Shown here in pieces: positions 43,930 through 53,484 of a DNA stretch of 64,000 nucleotides. The stretch's first letter is position 1; every line of letters begins with the position of its first letter. Source of the stretch: Hyphomicrobiales bacterium. Its GTDB lineage: Bacteria; Pseudomonadota; Alphaproteobacteria; Rhizobiales; HXMU1428-3. Both the position numbers and the translations under genes were made by a program. Location: contig JAJFHX010000004.1 in assembly GCA_021775425.1 (NCBI GenBank), forward strand, positions 248,001 to 312,000, given 5' to 3'. The notes beneath the pieces were generated by a model. That model made no database searches and was not told the DNA's origin. It saw only the letters and a program-made list of their open reading frames with translations.

Positions 43930-46900
43930 TTATTCAGCCGGGATGATGGGAGCATGATTTGCGCCCTTATTGTTTTGCCCGCTCTTTTTGCCTGTTCCTC
44001 TATTGCCTGTGCCTAGTGCCATGTACCATTTGGCAAAGTTTTTGATATCCCCACCAACGCCGACCATAACAGGAACAAGAACCAGAACAAGAATGGTTGC
44101 TGCCGCCAGGCCGAACACCATGGTGATCGCCATTGGCAACAGGAACTGAGCCTGACGGCTGGTTTCAAACAACAGCGGCAACAGGCCGCCACAGGTTGTT
44201 AATGATGTGAGAAGCACAGCGCGCAGACGATCCTGACTGGCACCGACCGCAGCTTCATAAAGACTTTCACCGCGCTCAAGCCGGTTGTTCACTTCTGTCA
44301 CCAGAATGATCGAATCGTTCACCAGAATACCGGAAAGTCCCAGCAAACCAATGAGTGAGAGAATTGTTAAAGCTGTGCCCATCACCATATGGCCGAGGAT
44401 CGCGCCAACGGCACCAAAGGGGATGATCGCCATGACGGCTAAAGGTTTGGCATAACTTTCAAACACCCATGCAAGGATGATGTAAATTACCACCAAGGCA
44501 AGCAAGGCACCCAGTTTCAGATCAGAGAAGCTTTTCGCCTGATCTTCAGCACGGCCGGACAGTTTATAAGTGACGCCGTATTTTTCTTCGAGTTTCGGCA
44601 GGGCCTGTAACTGGAGTTGTTGGATGACTGTTGTCACCTCTGTTAGTTTCGGGTCAATATCACCCGTGACGGAAACTGTTCTTACGCCATCGCGGCGCTG
44701 GATGACTGAAAAACCGGGCTTTTCTCTAAGTGTTACAACTTCAGTTAATGGCACGCGCTCATTGGTTGGTGTGACCAGATAGATTGACCGCAGGGCCTCG
44801 ATACCATCCAGGCTTTGTTTGCGTTTGACACGCACCGTGATTTCTTCATCACCTCTTGCGAATCTGGTGGCGATGGCGCCTTCAAAACTGTTGCGAATCT
44901 GGGTGCCGACTGACTGTGCCGTTAGCCCAAGCGATGTGCCGCGCGGGGTCAGCTCGATGATCCATTCCATTTTACCATAGGGAAGATCATCTTCGACATT
45001 GGAGGCACCAGTGACACCGTTCAATGCGATTTTCAGATCTTCTGCGGCGGCTTTCAGTTTGTTGACATCAGCACCTATGAGGCGGATGTCAATATCTGAG
45101 CCGGGAGGGCCAACACGATTGCCGCCGATGGCAAAGCGTTCAAGAGCTGGTAACTCGGGGGCGGACTTGCGCCATTCTCTCATGATGGTTCTGGTGCGAA
45201 CAGATCGTTCTTCACCTGGCGTGAGCTGAACGGAAATTGCGGCGAGATTATCGCCCTGGGCGCGGCCTGCAGAGCCTTGCAGGGAGTAAACCGCGACAAT
45301 CAATTTTTCGCCGGTGTCTTTGGTCAGGCGTTTTTCGATCTGTTTCAGGTTGTTTTCAACTTCTGTCAGAATGCGCAATTGCTCGTCATTTGGTGTGCCG
45401 GGAACAAAGATCAGCTTGGCGCTGATTTTTTCTGCCTCAGGTGAGGGGAAAAACTGAAAGCCAACCCTGCCGCCGGCAATCAAGCCGGCAGTGATGATGA
45501 GGGACATTACTGTGAGGGCGATGAAGCTGTATCGCCAGTTATAACACAGTTCGACAAAGCGGCGATATGGTCCATCCCTGAAACTATCAAGCCCATCGTC
45601 GAACCTTTTTCTGAACGTGCCTCTTTCTTCAAGATTGCCGGCGCTTGCTGTATGGCGCAGGTGACCGGGGAGGATGAGGAAACATTCGATCACACTGGCG
45701 ATCAAAACCGCCATGACTACCAATGGCACGGCTGACATCATATCACCCAGGCGGCCCTGAATGAGAAAGATCGGGAAGAAGGAGGCCATGGTTGTTAAGG
45801 TTGCGGCAAAGACCGGGCGCAACATACGAAGCGCACCCTGCTCTGCTGAGGCTATTGGCGAGATGCCAAGACTTTGGCGCGTGGCGGTATCTTCAGCCAC
45901 AACGATGGCATCGTCAACGATGATGCCCAGCATCATAATCAGGGCGAACATGGAGATCATGTTGATCGTCTGGCCGGTCAGATACATCACCAGCACGGTG
46001 GCCATCAGCGCAACAGGGATGCCGGCTGCAACCCAGAATGCGATGCGCCAGTTTAAGAAAAGAAACAGGACAATCAATACCAGCACAAGACCCTGCAAGC
46101 CGTTCTCAACCAGAATGCCAAGACGCTGTTTCACATATTTGCCGCGCACGTCATAGACTGCAACCTGTAGGGTTGGCGGCAGGGTTGGCTTCACCTGCTC
46201 GAGATAGGCGTAGAAATTTTCCATTGTTTTTAAGGTATCTGACGCAAGAGAACGTTTGACGGATAGTTCAATGGCGCGGTTACCATCTATCAGGCCGGTT
46301 TTGCCGTCCTTATCAAACTTTGTGTGGATGGTTGCGATGTCACTTAAATAGATTTTTTCGCCTGTTGCCAGTGAAACGACTTCAATTTTGGCCAGTTCAT
46401 CCGGTCTTCTTCTATCAGCAAGGGCTCTTAGTTGAATTTCAAGTGCGCCTTCAACTGTTCCTGAGGGGAGGTCTCGTGTTTCATCCCGAATGCGGGCAGC
46501 AACGGTGCTGAGGCTGATGTTCAGGCGGCGCATATCTTCTTCGCGGATTTCAATCCAGACTTCTTCATCACGGACACCGCTTAATGTCACTCTGTCAATG
46601 CCATTATCAAGGAAGCCATCTCTGATCTGCTTTGCATAAGCGACGATGGCTGCCTCTGAAAACGGGCCCGAGATGGCAACTTTGGCGACATTTTCATAAA
46701 AGGTGACGCGTTTAATGACGGGTTCTTCAGAATCTTCCGGCAAGGTCGTCACCCCGGTGATGGCCTGCTCCACATCTGACTGGGCCTTTTGCATATCTGC
46801 ATTAGCAAAAAACTCTAGTGAAATTGAACCCGAGCCCTCTCTTGCATATGAAGTGACTTCTTCAACATCATCCAGAAAACGTAATTCCGGCTCTAAACTG

Positions 46901-47142
46901 TCAAGGATGTTTTTTTCAACATCTTCCGCACTGGCACCCGGCCATGAAACAGAGACGCTGATGGTCGGGATTTCGACAGAAGGGAAAAACTGCACATTGA
47001 TTTTCGAGATGGCGTAAAGCCCCATCAGTACCATGATGGCCATGAGAAGGTTGGCGGCTGTCGGATGGCGGACAAATATCCCTACCATGCCGCCTGATTT
47101 TTCACCCGTTCTGCTCTCTTTGATATCTGGCTCGACTGACAT
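43930..47142 (-). CDS. RND-family efflux permease (AcrB/MdtB-like)
   Basis: A 1070-residue inner-membrane pump with 12 helices and two large periplasmic loops. The proton-relay aspartates are in ALIMMLGIIVDDAIVVAED (helix 4). The second half repeats the fold with GLLGLSGILVNDSIILVTEVNNRLERG. It starts two bases after the stop of the membrane-fusion gene, so the pair is one operon. No outer-membrane TolC partner is encoded here. The sequence is nearer to the alphaproteobacterial hydrophobe/amphiphile exporters than to heavy-metal CzcA types. The substrate is unknown. Confidence 0.94.
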   Translation of the reverse strand: MSVEPDIKESRTGEKSGGMVGIFVRHPTAANLLMAIMVLMGLYAISKINVQFFPSVEIPTISVSVSWPGASAEDVEKNILDSLEPELRFLDDVEEVTSYAREGSGSISLEFFANADMQKAQSDVEQAITGVTTLPEDSEEPVIKRVTFYENVAKVAISGPFSEAAIVAYAKQIRDGFLDNGIDRVTLSGVRDEEVWIEIREEDMRRLNISLSTVAARIRDETRDLPSGTVEGALEIQLRALADRRRPDELAKIEVVSLATGEKIYLSDIATIHTKFDKDGKTGLIDGNRAIELSVKRSLASDTLKTMENFYAYLEQVKPTLPPTLQVAVYDVRGKYVKQRLGILVENGLQGLVLVLIVLFLFLNWRIAFWVAAGIPVALMATVLVMYLTGQTINMISMFALIMMLGIIVDDAIVVAEDTATRQSLGISPIASAEQGALRMLRPVFAATLTTMASFFPIFLIQGRLGDMMSAVPLVVMAVLIASVIECFLILPGHLRHTASAGNLEERGTFRKRFDDGLDSFRDGPYRRFVELCYNWRYSFIALTVMSLIITAGLIAGGRVGFQFFPSPEAEKISAKLIFVPGTPNDEQLRILTEVENNLKQIEKRLTKDTGEKLIVAVYSLQGSAGRAQGDNLAAISVQLTPGEERSVRTRTIMREWRKSAPELPALERFAIGGNRVGPPGSDIDIRLIGADVNKLKAAAEDLKIALNGVTGASNVEDDLPYGKMEWIIELTPRGTSLGLTAQSVGTQIRNSFEGAIATRFARGDEEITVRVKRKQSLDGIEALRSIYLVTPTNERVPLTEVVTLREKPGFSVIQRRDGVRTVSVTGDIDPKLTEVTTVIQQLQLQALPKLEEKYGVTYKLSGRAEDQAKSFSDLKLGALLALVVIYIILAWVFESYAKPLAVMAIIPFGAVGAILGHMVMGTALTILSLIGLLGLSGILVNDSIILVTEVNNRLERGESLYEAAVGASQDRLRAVLLTSLTTCGGLLPLLFETSRQAQFLLPMAITMVFGLAAATILVLVLVPVMVGVGGDIKNFAKWYMALGTGNRGTGKKSGQNNKGANHAPIIPAE

Positions 47143-47144
47143 GA

Positions 47145-48623
47145 CTATAGCCCTTTTGCGACAGGCTTATCCAGTTTCGCTTTCACGCTTGCTGGTGCTT
47201 TTCCGGTAGATTTCTGGCTGACTGATTTTTTATCACCCGCGCCGTTATTATCCTGATTGAAAATTCTGACTTTGACGCCATCACCTGCCAGGGTCAGTCT
47301 GGTTAATAAGATTTTTTCACCATCTGCAATATTGGCACGGATCAGTGTATCACTGCCGGAGGCGCCAACAATCTCGACAGCTCTTCTCGTCAGACGGTCA
47401 TCTTTAATGACATAAATATTATTGCCATTATATAGAGCGGTTTGAGGAAGCCGGTAGACGTTCAGATATTCTCTATCCGCTATGCTGACCACTACAAAGG
47501 CGCCTGAGCGGAGCGGTACTGGCTTTGTTGCATCTTTTACCTCGGCGTATACTTCGACACCGCCGGTTTGCGACGCGATGATCGCGCCAGTTCTGACGAT
47601 GGTGGCCTGATACTCAACCGGTTTTTCACCAACATTCCATTTCACTTTGACACTGCGCCCGTTTAAGGTTTTGTCATGGGTCAGGATGCGGCCATATTGA
47701 GCATCTGTCAGGGTGAAGCGGACATCGATTTTTTTCTGATCAATCAGCGTTGCAATGGTGTCGTTTGCGCTCACGGTGCGGCCAATTTCGGCATTTACCG
47801 CGCTGACATAAGCATCGAACGGGGCGATGAGGCTGGTTTCTTTCAGGCGGCGTTCGGCTTGTGTGACTTTCCAGTTGAGGCGGTCAATCACGGCGGCCTG
47901 CTGGGCCTGACGGGCGCTTTGCAGATCAAGGTTTACACGGGTGGTGGCAACGGCCTGGGCCCTTTGTGAAACAATCACATTTCTATCATCAGCCAGTTTT
48001 TTGGTGACAGTGCCGCGTTTTGATAATTCATCGGCTCGTGCAAAATCTTTTCTGGCGAGGGCCAGCTGGTCTTCCGCGTATTTCAGGTTTTCTTTTTCAA
48101 GTTCGATATTGGCTTTCAGCTCAGCTTCGCGGGCTTTTGCTTCTTTGAGATTGGCTTTTGCTTCGACCAGCGCGCCTTTATAGTCAAAGTCATCAATTTT
48201 GAGGAGCTGCTCATCCTTTTTAATGAGTGCACCTTCTTTTAGTTCATTGCTTACTTCGATAATTTTACCTGAGACCAGAGCGCGCAAATCAACGCGGCGA
48301 CTGGAAACGGTTTTGCCATAAAGTCTTAATGTGGGGGTGTGAGACGTCGGCGTTGCAGCGAGTGCTTCTACCGGCCAGACTTTTTCGACCAGTTGGGGTT
48401 TTTTGGGTTTTGATTTTGTGGTTTTGAGATAATTATAGCTACCAACAGCGACCGCGAGGATCAGTAACGGCAACAGCAATTTAGCGAACACCAACATTTT
48501 ACTGCCAGCTTTTTCTGGTGCAATCTTTGCTTTGCTGTTTGGATCCGGCTCATGGTCCTGATCTTGTGTTGGCAGCTGATGCAGATTGTTGTTTGTGCCT
48601 GACATGTCTGTTTGCCTGTTCAT
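47145..48623 (-). CDS. RND efflux membrane-fusion (periplasmic adaptor) protein
   Basis: A 492-residue adaptor. A polar N-tail of about 45 residues precedes one transmembrane helix (LLLPLLILAVAVGSYNYL). After that come a lipoyl-like half (RVDLRALVSGKIIEVSNELKEG), a long coiled-coil hairpin (about 145-245, many Lys/Glu/Ala), the second lipoyl half (LIAPFDAYVSAVNAEIGRTV), and beta-barrel and membrane-proximal domains. It couples the RND pump to an outer-membrane channel. The extended N-tail and a Lys/Ser-rich C-tail are unusual but occur in this group. Confidence 0.92.
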   Translation of the reverse strand: MNRQTDMSGTNNNLHQLPTQDQDHEPDPNSKAKIAPEKAGSKMLVFAKLLLPLLILAVAVGSYNYLKTTKSKPKKPQLVEKVWPVEALAATPTSHTPTLRLYGKTVSSRRVDLRALVSGKIIEVSNELKEGALIKKDEQLLKIDDFDYKGALVEAKANLKEAKAREAELKANIELEKENLKYAEDQLALARKDFARADELSKRGTVTKKLADDRNVIVSQRAQAVATTRVNLDLQSARQAQQAAVIDRLNWKVTQAERRLKETSLIAPFDAYVSAVNAEIGRTVSANDTIATLIDQKKIDVRFTLTDAQYGRILTHDKTLNGRSVKVKWNVGEKPVEYQATIVRTGAIIASQTGGVEVYAEVKDATKPVPLRSGAFVVVSIADREYLNVYRLPQTALYNGNNIYVIKDDRLTRRAVEIVGASGSDTLIRANIADGEKILLTRLTLAGDGVKVRIFNQDNNGAGDKKSVSQKSTGKAPASVKAKLDKPVAKGL

Positions 48624-48988
48624 AAATTTCTGACTGAGTTCAACTTTACTGTATTGGTACTGTTGAGGGTTTCATTTTCTGTAATTTTTAAAAACCCGGT
48701 TGTTGTTTATCTATTAAAATTATGGCCATCTGATATCGCATCAGTTATGGATATAGACTTCTTGTTTATACGCGTCTGGAGTTCAATCTCCGTCGAAGTT
48801 ATGGCCTTTTAAGTGAATTTGTCCTTTCATACCGTTTTGTTTTAACTGATCAAAAATGAATGGGGTATGACAAGGGTGTTGTCTTTAGCTTCATTTTCAC
48901 CTGAGCTTGTTTCGCTGGCACATTTTACACAGCCGCTTAAAATTATTATTATCTTTTAAAACCATGATTTTATGAGGTTAAATCGATT
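48624..48988. other. Intergenic region between the efflux operon and argE
   Basis: About 365 AT-rich bases between divergent genes, expected to hold both promoters. I see only a weak hairpin GGAG-ttcaat-CTCC near 48778 and no recognised operator or RNA. Confidence 0.45.
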
Positions 48989-50152
48989 ATGTCATATATT
49001 GAGGGTCTCACCAACCAGGCTGAGGAATTTCTTGCAAAACTGGTTAGCTTTGACACGACCTCTGATAAATCCAACCTGGAGCTGCTTTCCTATATTGAAG
49101 ACATTCTCACCCGGGCCAATGTCCCGTATCAGCTCGTACCGAATGAATTGGGCGATAAGGCTTCATTATTTGCAACGATTGGCCCTTCTGTTCCTGGGGG
49201 AATCGGGCTTTCGGGACATACGGACTGTGTGCCTGTTGCTGGCCAGGCCTGGGACACGGACCCGTTTCAACTTACTTTAAAGGGCGAGAAATTATTCGGG
49301 CGCGGCAGCACGGATATGAAGGGGTTTCTTTCCTGTATGCTGGCGGCGATACCGTTGTTTCAATCGGGGCAATTGCAACGACCCATTTATCTTATTTTTT
49401 CCTATGACGAGGAAATTGGCTGTACTGGTGTGCGCCCGCTTATCGAACAGCTTGGCGGCAGCTTGCCCATGCCTGAACTGGTGATTGTTGGTGAACCCTC
49501 TAACGGGCAAGTGGTTGAGGCGCATAAGGCGATTTCAAGTTTTGCAACGAAGATATGCGGGCATGAGGCGCATTCCAGTGTTAACCATCTCGGTGTCAGC
49601 GCGATAGAAATCGGGGCGCGGCTTGTTAGTTATTTAACCGAGCAACAGGAAAAACTAAAACAAAACCAGAATGACCCGCGTTTTGATCCTTCTTATTCGA
49701 CCATTCATGTGGGGATTATGAAGGGGGGGACGGCGCGTAATATTGTGGCGCGAAACTGTGAGTTTTTATGGGAAGTGCGCGCCTTACCAGGATTTGACGG
49801 CACCTCAGTTGCGGATGATATGATGGCATATGCTGAAGAATTTCTGCTACCATCAATGAATGAGATTTCACCGCTAACTTCGATAGAAACTTTTGAGCGC
49901 ACGTCTGTTCCGGGTCTGGCTTCAGACTCAGAGACGGTTGGGCTGGGGTTAAAGCTGGCCAACCAGAATGAGAGCTTTGTTGTCTCATATGGCACTGAGG
50001 CGGGTTTGTTTCAAATCGGTGGGGCGCCGAGTGTAATTTGCGGCCCGGGGAATATCGAACAGGCGCACAAGCCCAATGAATATATTGAACGGGCTGAGCT
50101 TGCCAAATGTATGGCTTTAATGAGCCGGGTTGCTGAGCATCAGCAGGTGTGA
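48989..50152 (+). CDS. argE: Acetylornithine deacetylase ArgE
   Basis: Zinc-dependent M20 amidohydrolase that frees ornithine from N-acetylornithine. Its 387 residues include the metal ligands in LSGHTDCVP and GRGSTDMKGFL, the catalytic acid in SYDEEIGCTGV, the Glu in GEPSNGQVVEAHKA and the late His in IEQAHKPNEYI. The dimerisation domain has HSSVNHLGVSAIEI. DapE and succinyl-diaminopimelate relatives are alternatives, but GEPT/S-x-x and the ending fit ArgE of the prokaryotic type. TGAGGT lies upstream. A nucleotidase gene follows 48 bases later. Confidence 0.88.
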   Translation: MSYIEGLTNQAEEFLAKLVSFDTTSDKSNLELLSYIEDILTRANVPYQLVPNELGDKASLFATIGPSVPGGIGLSGHTDCVPVAGQAWDTDPFQLTLKGEKLFGRGSTDMKGFLSCMLAAIPLFQSGQLQRPIYLIFSYDEEIGCTGVRPLIEQLGGSLPMPELVIVGEPSNGQVVEAHKAISSFATKICGHEAHSSVNHLGVSAIEIGARLVSYLTEQQEKLKQNQNDPRFDPSYSTIHVGIMKGGTARNIVARNCEFLWEVRALPGFDGTSVADDMMAYAEEFLLPSMNEISPLTSIETFERTSVPGLASDSETVGLGLKLANQNESFVVSYGTEAGLFQIGGAPSVICGPGNIEQAHKPNEYIERAELAKCMALMSRVAEHQQV

Positions 50153-50200
50153 ATGAGGCTTGCTGGTTCTGGTCTTTTTATTTTTTTGAAAAGAGTTTAA

Positions 50201-50893
50201 ATGAAAGAATTTCCGACAGAGAGAATCAACAGCTGGATTTTTGATCTCGATAACACGTTATATCCGGCAGAATGTAATCTGTTTGCGCAAATTGATGAGC
50301 GGATGGGCCGGTTTATTTCTAACCTTCTGGATGTTGACAGGGTTGAAGCCAGGCGGGTGCAAAAGGATTATTATTTCAGATATGGAACGACGCTCAATGG
50401 CCTGATGCAGGAGCATGGGCTGGACCCGCATGACTATCTTGATTTTGTGCATGATATTGACCACTCCGCGCTGCCGCAATTGCCGGAGCTGAAAACGGCA
50501 CTTGATCAGTTAGAGGGAAAGAAGTTTATTTTCACCAATGGATCGAAGCGTCACGGGGAGCGTGTGGCGGAAGAGCTTGGCATTCTTGATGCGTTTGATG
50601 GTATTTTTGATATCGCGGCGGCTTCTTTTACGCCGAAGCCAAACAAAGAGGCTTATGATCTTTTTTTAAAGCATCATAATGTATCGCCAGAGCGGGCAGT
50701 TATGTTTGAAGACCTGCACCCGAATTTGCAGGCACCGCATATGCTTGGCATGGCAACAGTTCTGGTAAATTCAACATATGATGACCATCCAAGCCAGAAA
50801 GAGCGCAAAGACTGGGACAAACTGCCTGACTATATCCACCATGAAACGGATGACATAACCGGATTTTTAAAAGGACTGCAAAACGTTGATTGA
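50201..50893 (+). CDS. HAD-family pyrimidine 5'-nucleotidase
   Basis: A 230-residue hydrolase of the SDT1/Phm8-like group. Motif I is IFDLDNTLYPAE, followed by a helical C1 cap (CNLFAQIDERMGRFI...), motif II FTNGSKRH, the conserved Lys in TPKPNKEAY, and motif III/IV MFEDLHPNL. It dephosphorylates pyrimidine nucleotides in nucleotide salvage or turnover. In alphaproteobacteria this gene is usually beside dapD or arg genes; here it follows argE. Confidence 0.9.
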   Translation: MKEFPTERINSWIFDLDNTLYPAECNLFAQIDERMGRFISNLLDVDRVEARRVQKDYYFRYGTTLNGLMQEHGLDPHDYLDFVHDIDHSALPQLPELKTALDQLEGKKFIFTNGSKRHGERVAEELGILDAFDGIFDIAAASFTPKPNKEAYDLFLKHHNVSPERAVMFEDLHPNLQAPHMLGMATVLVNSTYDDHPSQKERKDWDKLPDYIHHETDDITGFLKGLQNVD

Positions 50894-50950
50894 TGGATGT
50901 GTAACTTATCCTCTTGCAGCCCTCTTTTTTGATACTTTGCTAATCGCCAT

Positions 50951-51928
50951 TTATTTTCTTGTTTGTTCTTCCAACCTGTCTGTCGCGGGGGGTGGGGTGC
51001 GGCCAAGGCTGGCGATTTCAGCGTGAAGTTCGGGTGTCATTTCTATGCTGGTTGAATCCAGTGAAGCCTGGAGTTGTTCAAGATTTCTTGAACCAATAAT
51101 CGGGCAGGTGACTGCCGGATGTGCCGCAGCCCAGGCGACAGCCAGGCTCACCGGGTGGATATTTTTTGAGCGGGCAAGTTCTGTGAATTTTCCGGCTGTT
51201 TCATACAACCATTCTTCGCCATAGCGGGCGGTGTATTCTTTATTTTCAACAAGGCGTCCGGCATCTGGCCGGTTTTCAAGGGTGTATTTCCCGCTGAGTA
51301 GGCCGCCGCCAACCGGGCTATATGTGATGACGCCCAGTTCTTCTTCTTTCGCGAGTTCCAGAATTTCAACTTCAGCCTGACGTTTGACCATAGAATACAT
51401 TGGCTGGATGACATCCACTCTTGGCCAGCCATTTTTTTCAGCAATACCGAGCGCTTTGGCGATTTGCCATGCGGAATAGTTACTGGCACCAAGATAAAGG
51501 ACCTTGCCTTCACGGACCAGATTTTCAAGCGCGCGCAGGGTTTCTTCATAAGGGGTGTGCGGGTCCCAGCGGTGCAGGAAGAGAACATCCATCCGGTCCG
51601 TTTTCATGCGTTTCAGGCTTTGCTCGACAGCTTTTACGATATGACGGCGGTTGCTGCCTCTGGCGTTGATGTCTTCGCTCGTGGGCAAAAAACATTTTGA
51701 GGTAATGACAAGGTCATCCCGCTCTGAAGCCATCAGACCGCCCAGGATTTCTTCAGCGCGGCCACCTGAATAGGCATCGGCACAATCAAAAAAGTTGATG
51801 CCTTTGTCGCGGCAGGCAGCGTACATTTTTGCCGATTCGGCCTCATCTGCATCACCGCCGAAAGACATGGTGCCATAGCAGAGCTGTGAAACTTTAACGC
51901 CGGTGCGGCCAAGCCATTTATAATTCAT
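50951..51928 (-). CDS. Aldo/keto reductase
   Basis: An NADPH-dependent oxidoreductase with a TIM barrel, 325 residues from the ATG at 51928, which has GGGAGAA just upstream. The tetrad is Asp in FFDCADAYSGG (Asp and Tyr), Lys in VITSKCF and His in VLFLHRWD. The coenzyme-binding C-terminal part has CPIIGSRNLEQLQASL. It is related to the YajO/AKR11-12 group. It may act on a sugar intermediate as the last gene of the polysaccharide locus, but general detoxification is equally possible. Confidence 0.9.
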   Translation of the reverse strand: MNYKWLGRTGVKVSQLCYGTMSFGGDADEAESAKMYAACRDKGINFFDCADAYSGGRAEEILGGLMASERDDLVITSKCFLPTSEDINARGSNRRHIVKAVEQSLKRMKTDRMDVLFLHRWDPHTPYEETLRALENLVREGKVLYLGASNYSAWQIAKALGIAEKNGWPRVDVIQPMYSMVKRQAEVEILELAKEEELGVITYSPVGGGLLSGKYTLENRPDAGRLVENKEYTARYGEEWLYETAGKFTELARSKNIHPVSLAVAWAAAHPAVTCPIIGSRNLEQLQASLDSTSIEMTPELHAEIASLGRTPPPATDRLEEQTRK

Positions 51929-52075
51929 GATTTCTCCCATTTGCCTTGTGTTTGCCTTGTGGCAATATCAATATTTTTTAATTGCGGGCATTTGAACGCT
52001 CAAAAAAGGCGCTGTCAAGAAGGCAGGCCGTTTGCTGCCACAATGTGAAATGAAGCGAAAACAGGGTGAAGCTCA

Positions 52076-52495
52076 TTATTGATGTTGTAACAGGGCCTGA
52101 ACTGCCGGATGCAAATGCAACAGGCCTACAAGCCTGCCATCACCATCGACAACAGGCAGATCCCAGATTTTTTTCTCTTCCATCAGATCAACCGCGCCGC
52201 TCAGGCTCATGTCTGCTGTAGTCGTGTGTGGATTTTTAATGGAATGGTCGATTACATCATCAATAAAAAAGACTGAGAATGGCTTTTGGTAGTGCAATAA
52301 TTTTCTTCTGATGTCGCCATCGGTTAAAATGCCGAGCAGTTTGCCTTCTTTATCCATGATGCAGATAATCCCCAGTCGGGAGCGCTCCATTTCTTCCAGA
52401 GCTTCTTTTAAATACATAGTCGGAGCGACAGCGGGAAATTCGCCTATTGGCAACATAACATCTTCAACTCGGAAAACTTTATTCTGGGTGGACAT
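52076..52495 (-). CDS. Stand-alone CBS-pair protein overlapping kdsA
   Basis: About 139 residues made of two CBS motifs (DVMLPIGEFPAVAPTMYLKEALEEM... and HSIKNPHTTTADMSLSGAVDLMEE...KIWDLPVVDGDGRLVGLLHL). The sequence resembles the C-terminal CBS tail of arabinose-5-phosphate isomerase (KdsD/KpsF), including TDGDIRRKL, but the catalytic SIS domain is absent. The ATG at 52495 lies inside the 3' end of the KdsA-like gene (17-base overlap) with GGAGAAG upstream, so translation is coupled. It may bind CMP-sugar or nucleotide and regulate the pathway; this is inference. Confidence 0.85.
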   Translation of the reverse strand: MSTQNKVFRVEDVMLPIGEFPAVAPTMYLKEALEEMERSRLGIICIMDKEGKLLGILTDGDIRRKLLHYQKPFSVFFIDDVIDHSIKNPHTTTADMSLSGAVDLMEEKKIWDLPVVDGDGRLVGLLHLHPAVQALLQHQ

Positions 52496-53357
52496 TATCT
52501 TCTCCATATTTTGCCAGCATTTCAAGCCGCATCGCGTGAGTGTCTTTCGCCTGACCAAAAACATTTTCAAGGTATTGAATATCCAGTACTGTGTTGGCGT
52601 CTGATAAGGCTTTTGGCGGATTGTCGTGTGTTTCCATGAACAGAGCATTGATGCCACAGGCCGTAGCAGCGCGCACAAGATGAGGGATAAACTCCCTCTG
52701 CCCGCCTGAGATATTGCCCATAGATGTTGGTAGCTGGATGGAATGGGAGGCATCAAAACAAACCGGATAGCCGTTTTTGGCCATGATTGGAAAACATGTC
52801 ATGTCATTGACAAGCATGTTATAGCCAAAGAACGTGCCTCTATCGGCTAGGATGATCTGATCGCAACCGAATGATTCGAGTTTTCGAATAGAATTTTTCA
52901 TGTTCCAGGGGCTCATGAACTGGCCTTTTTTCACATGAATTGGCCGCCCTGTTTCTGCGCCAGCTCTGAGGATTGAGGTCTGGCGGCAAAGATAGGCAGG
53001 AACCTGAAGCAGGTCACAAACTTCACCTGTCGCTTTGGCCCAGGCCGGGTCAGAATAATCTGACACAACCGGCACGCCGAACTCATCTCTGACTTCTTCC
53101 AGGATTTTAAGGCCTTCTTCAAGACCGACACCGTGGAAGCTATCTGGTGAAGAGCGGCAGTCTTTATCGTAGCAGGCTTTAAAAATCCACTGGATTTGGA
53201 GCCTGTCGCAAATCTCTTTAATGGACTGCGCCATTTTAAATGTGTGTTCGCGGCTTTCAATTGCGCAAGGCCCGGTGATGAATGCGAGTGGCTGGGTGTC
53301 GCCAATCAAGACCTTTTGAACGGAACCGTAACCAACTTCGATAACCTTTTTTAACAT
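52479..53357 (-). CDS. kdsA: KdsA-like 3-deoxy-8-phosphooctulonate synthase, Cys (metal-dependent) type
   Basis: Condenses PEP with an aldose phosphate (arabinose-5-phosphate in Kdo synthesis). The 292 residues form the DAHP-synthase/KdsA TIM barrel: FITGPCAIESREHT with the metal-ligand Cys, CYDKDCRSSPDSFHGVGLEEGL, DRGTFFGYNMLVNDM, CFDASHSIQLP with the His ligand, and METHDNPPKALSDANT. The loop CYDKDCRSS departs from the SFDKANRTS typical of KdsA, so it may use another aldose or simply be a diverged paralogue. It lies in the polysaccharide locus, separate from lipid A genes. It overlaps the CBS gene. Confidence 0.85.
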   Translation of the reverse strand: MLKKVIEVGYGSVQKVLIGDTQPLAFITGPCAIESREHTFKMAQSIKEICDRLQIQWIFKACYDKDCRSSPDSFHGVGLEEGLKILEEVRDEFGVPVVSDYSDPAWAKATGEVCDLLQVPAYLCRQTSILRAGAETGRPIHVKKGQFMSPWNMKNSIRKLESFGCDQIILADRGTFFGYNMLVNDMTCFPIMAKNGYPVCFDASHSIQLPTSMGNISGGQREFIPHLVRAATACGINALFMETHDNPPKALSDANTVLDIQYLENVFGQAKDTHAMRLEMLAKYGEDNVHPE

Positions 53358-53484
53358 ACCAGCCTCTGTAACTTTTTATTGTAATGCTTTTTGAACATTC
53401 ATCATCCTCATTGCTAGGTGACGATGTATCACATCTGAAACGCTTTCATGTGCCTTCTGGACAAATCAATTCTTTAGATGGGGG

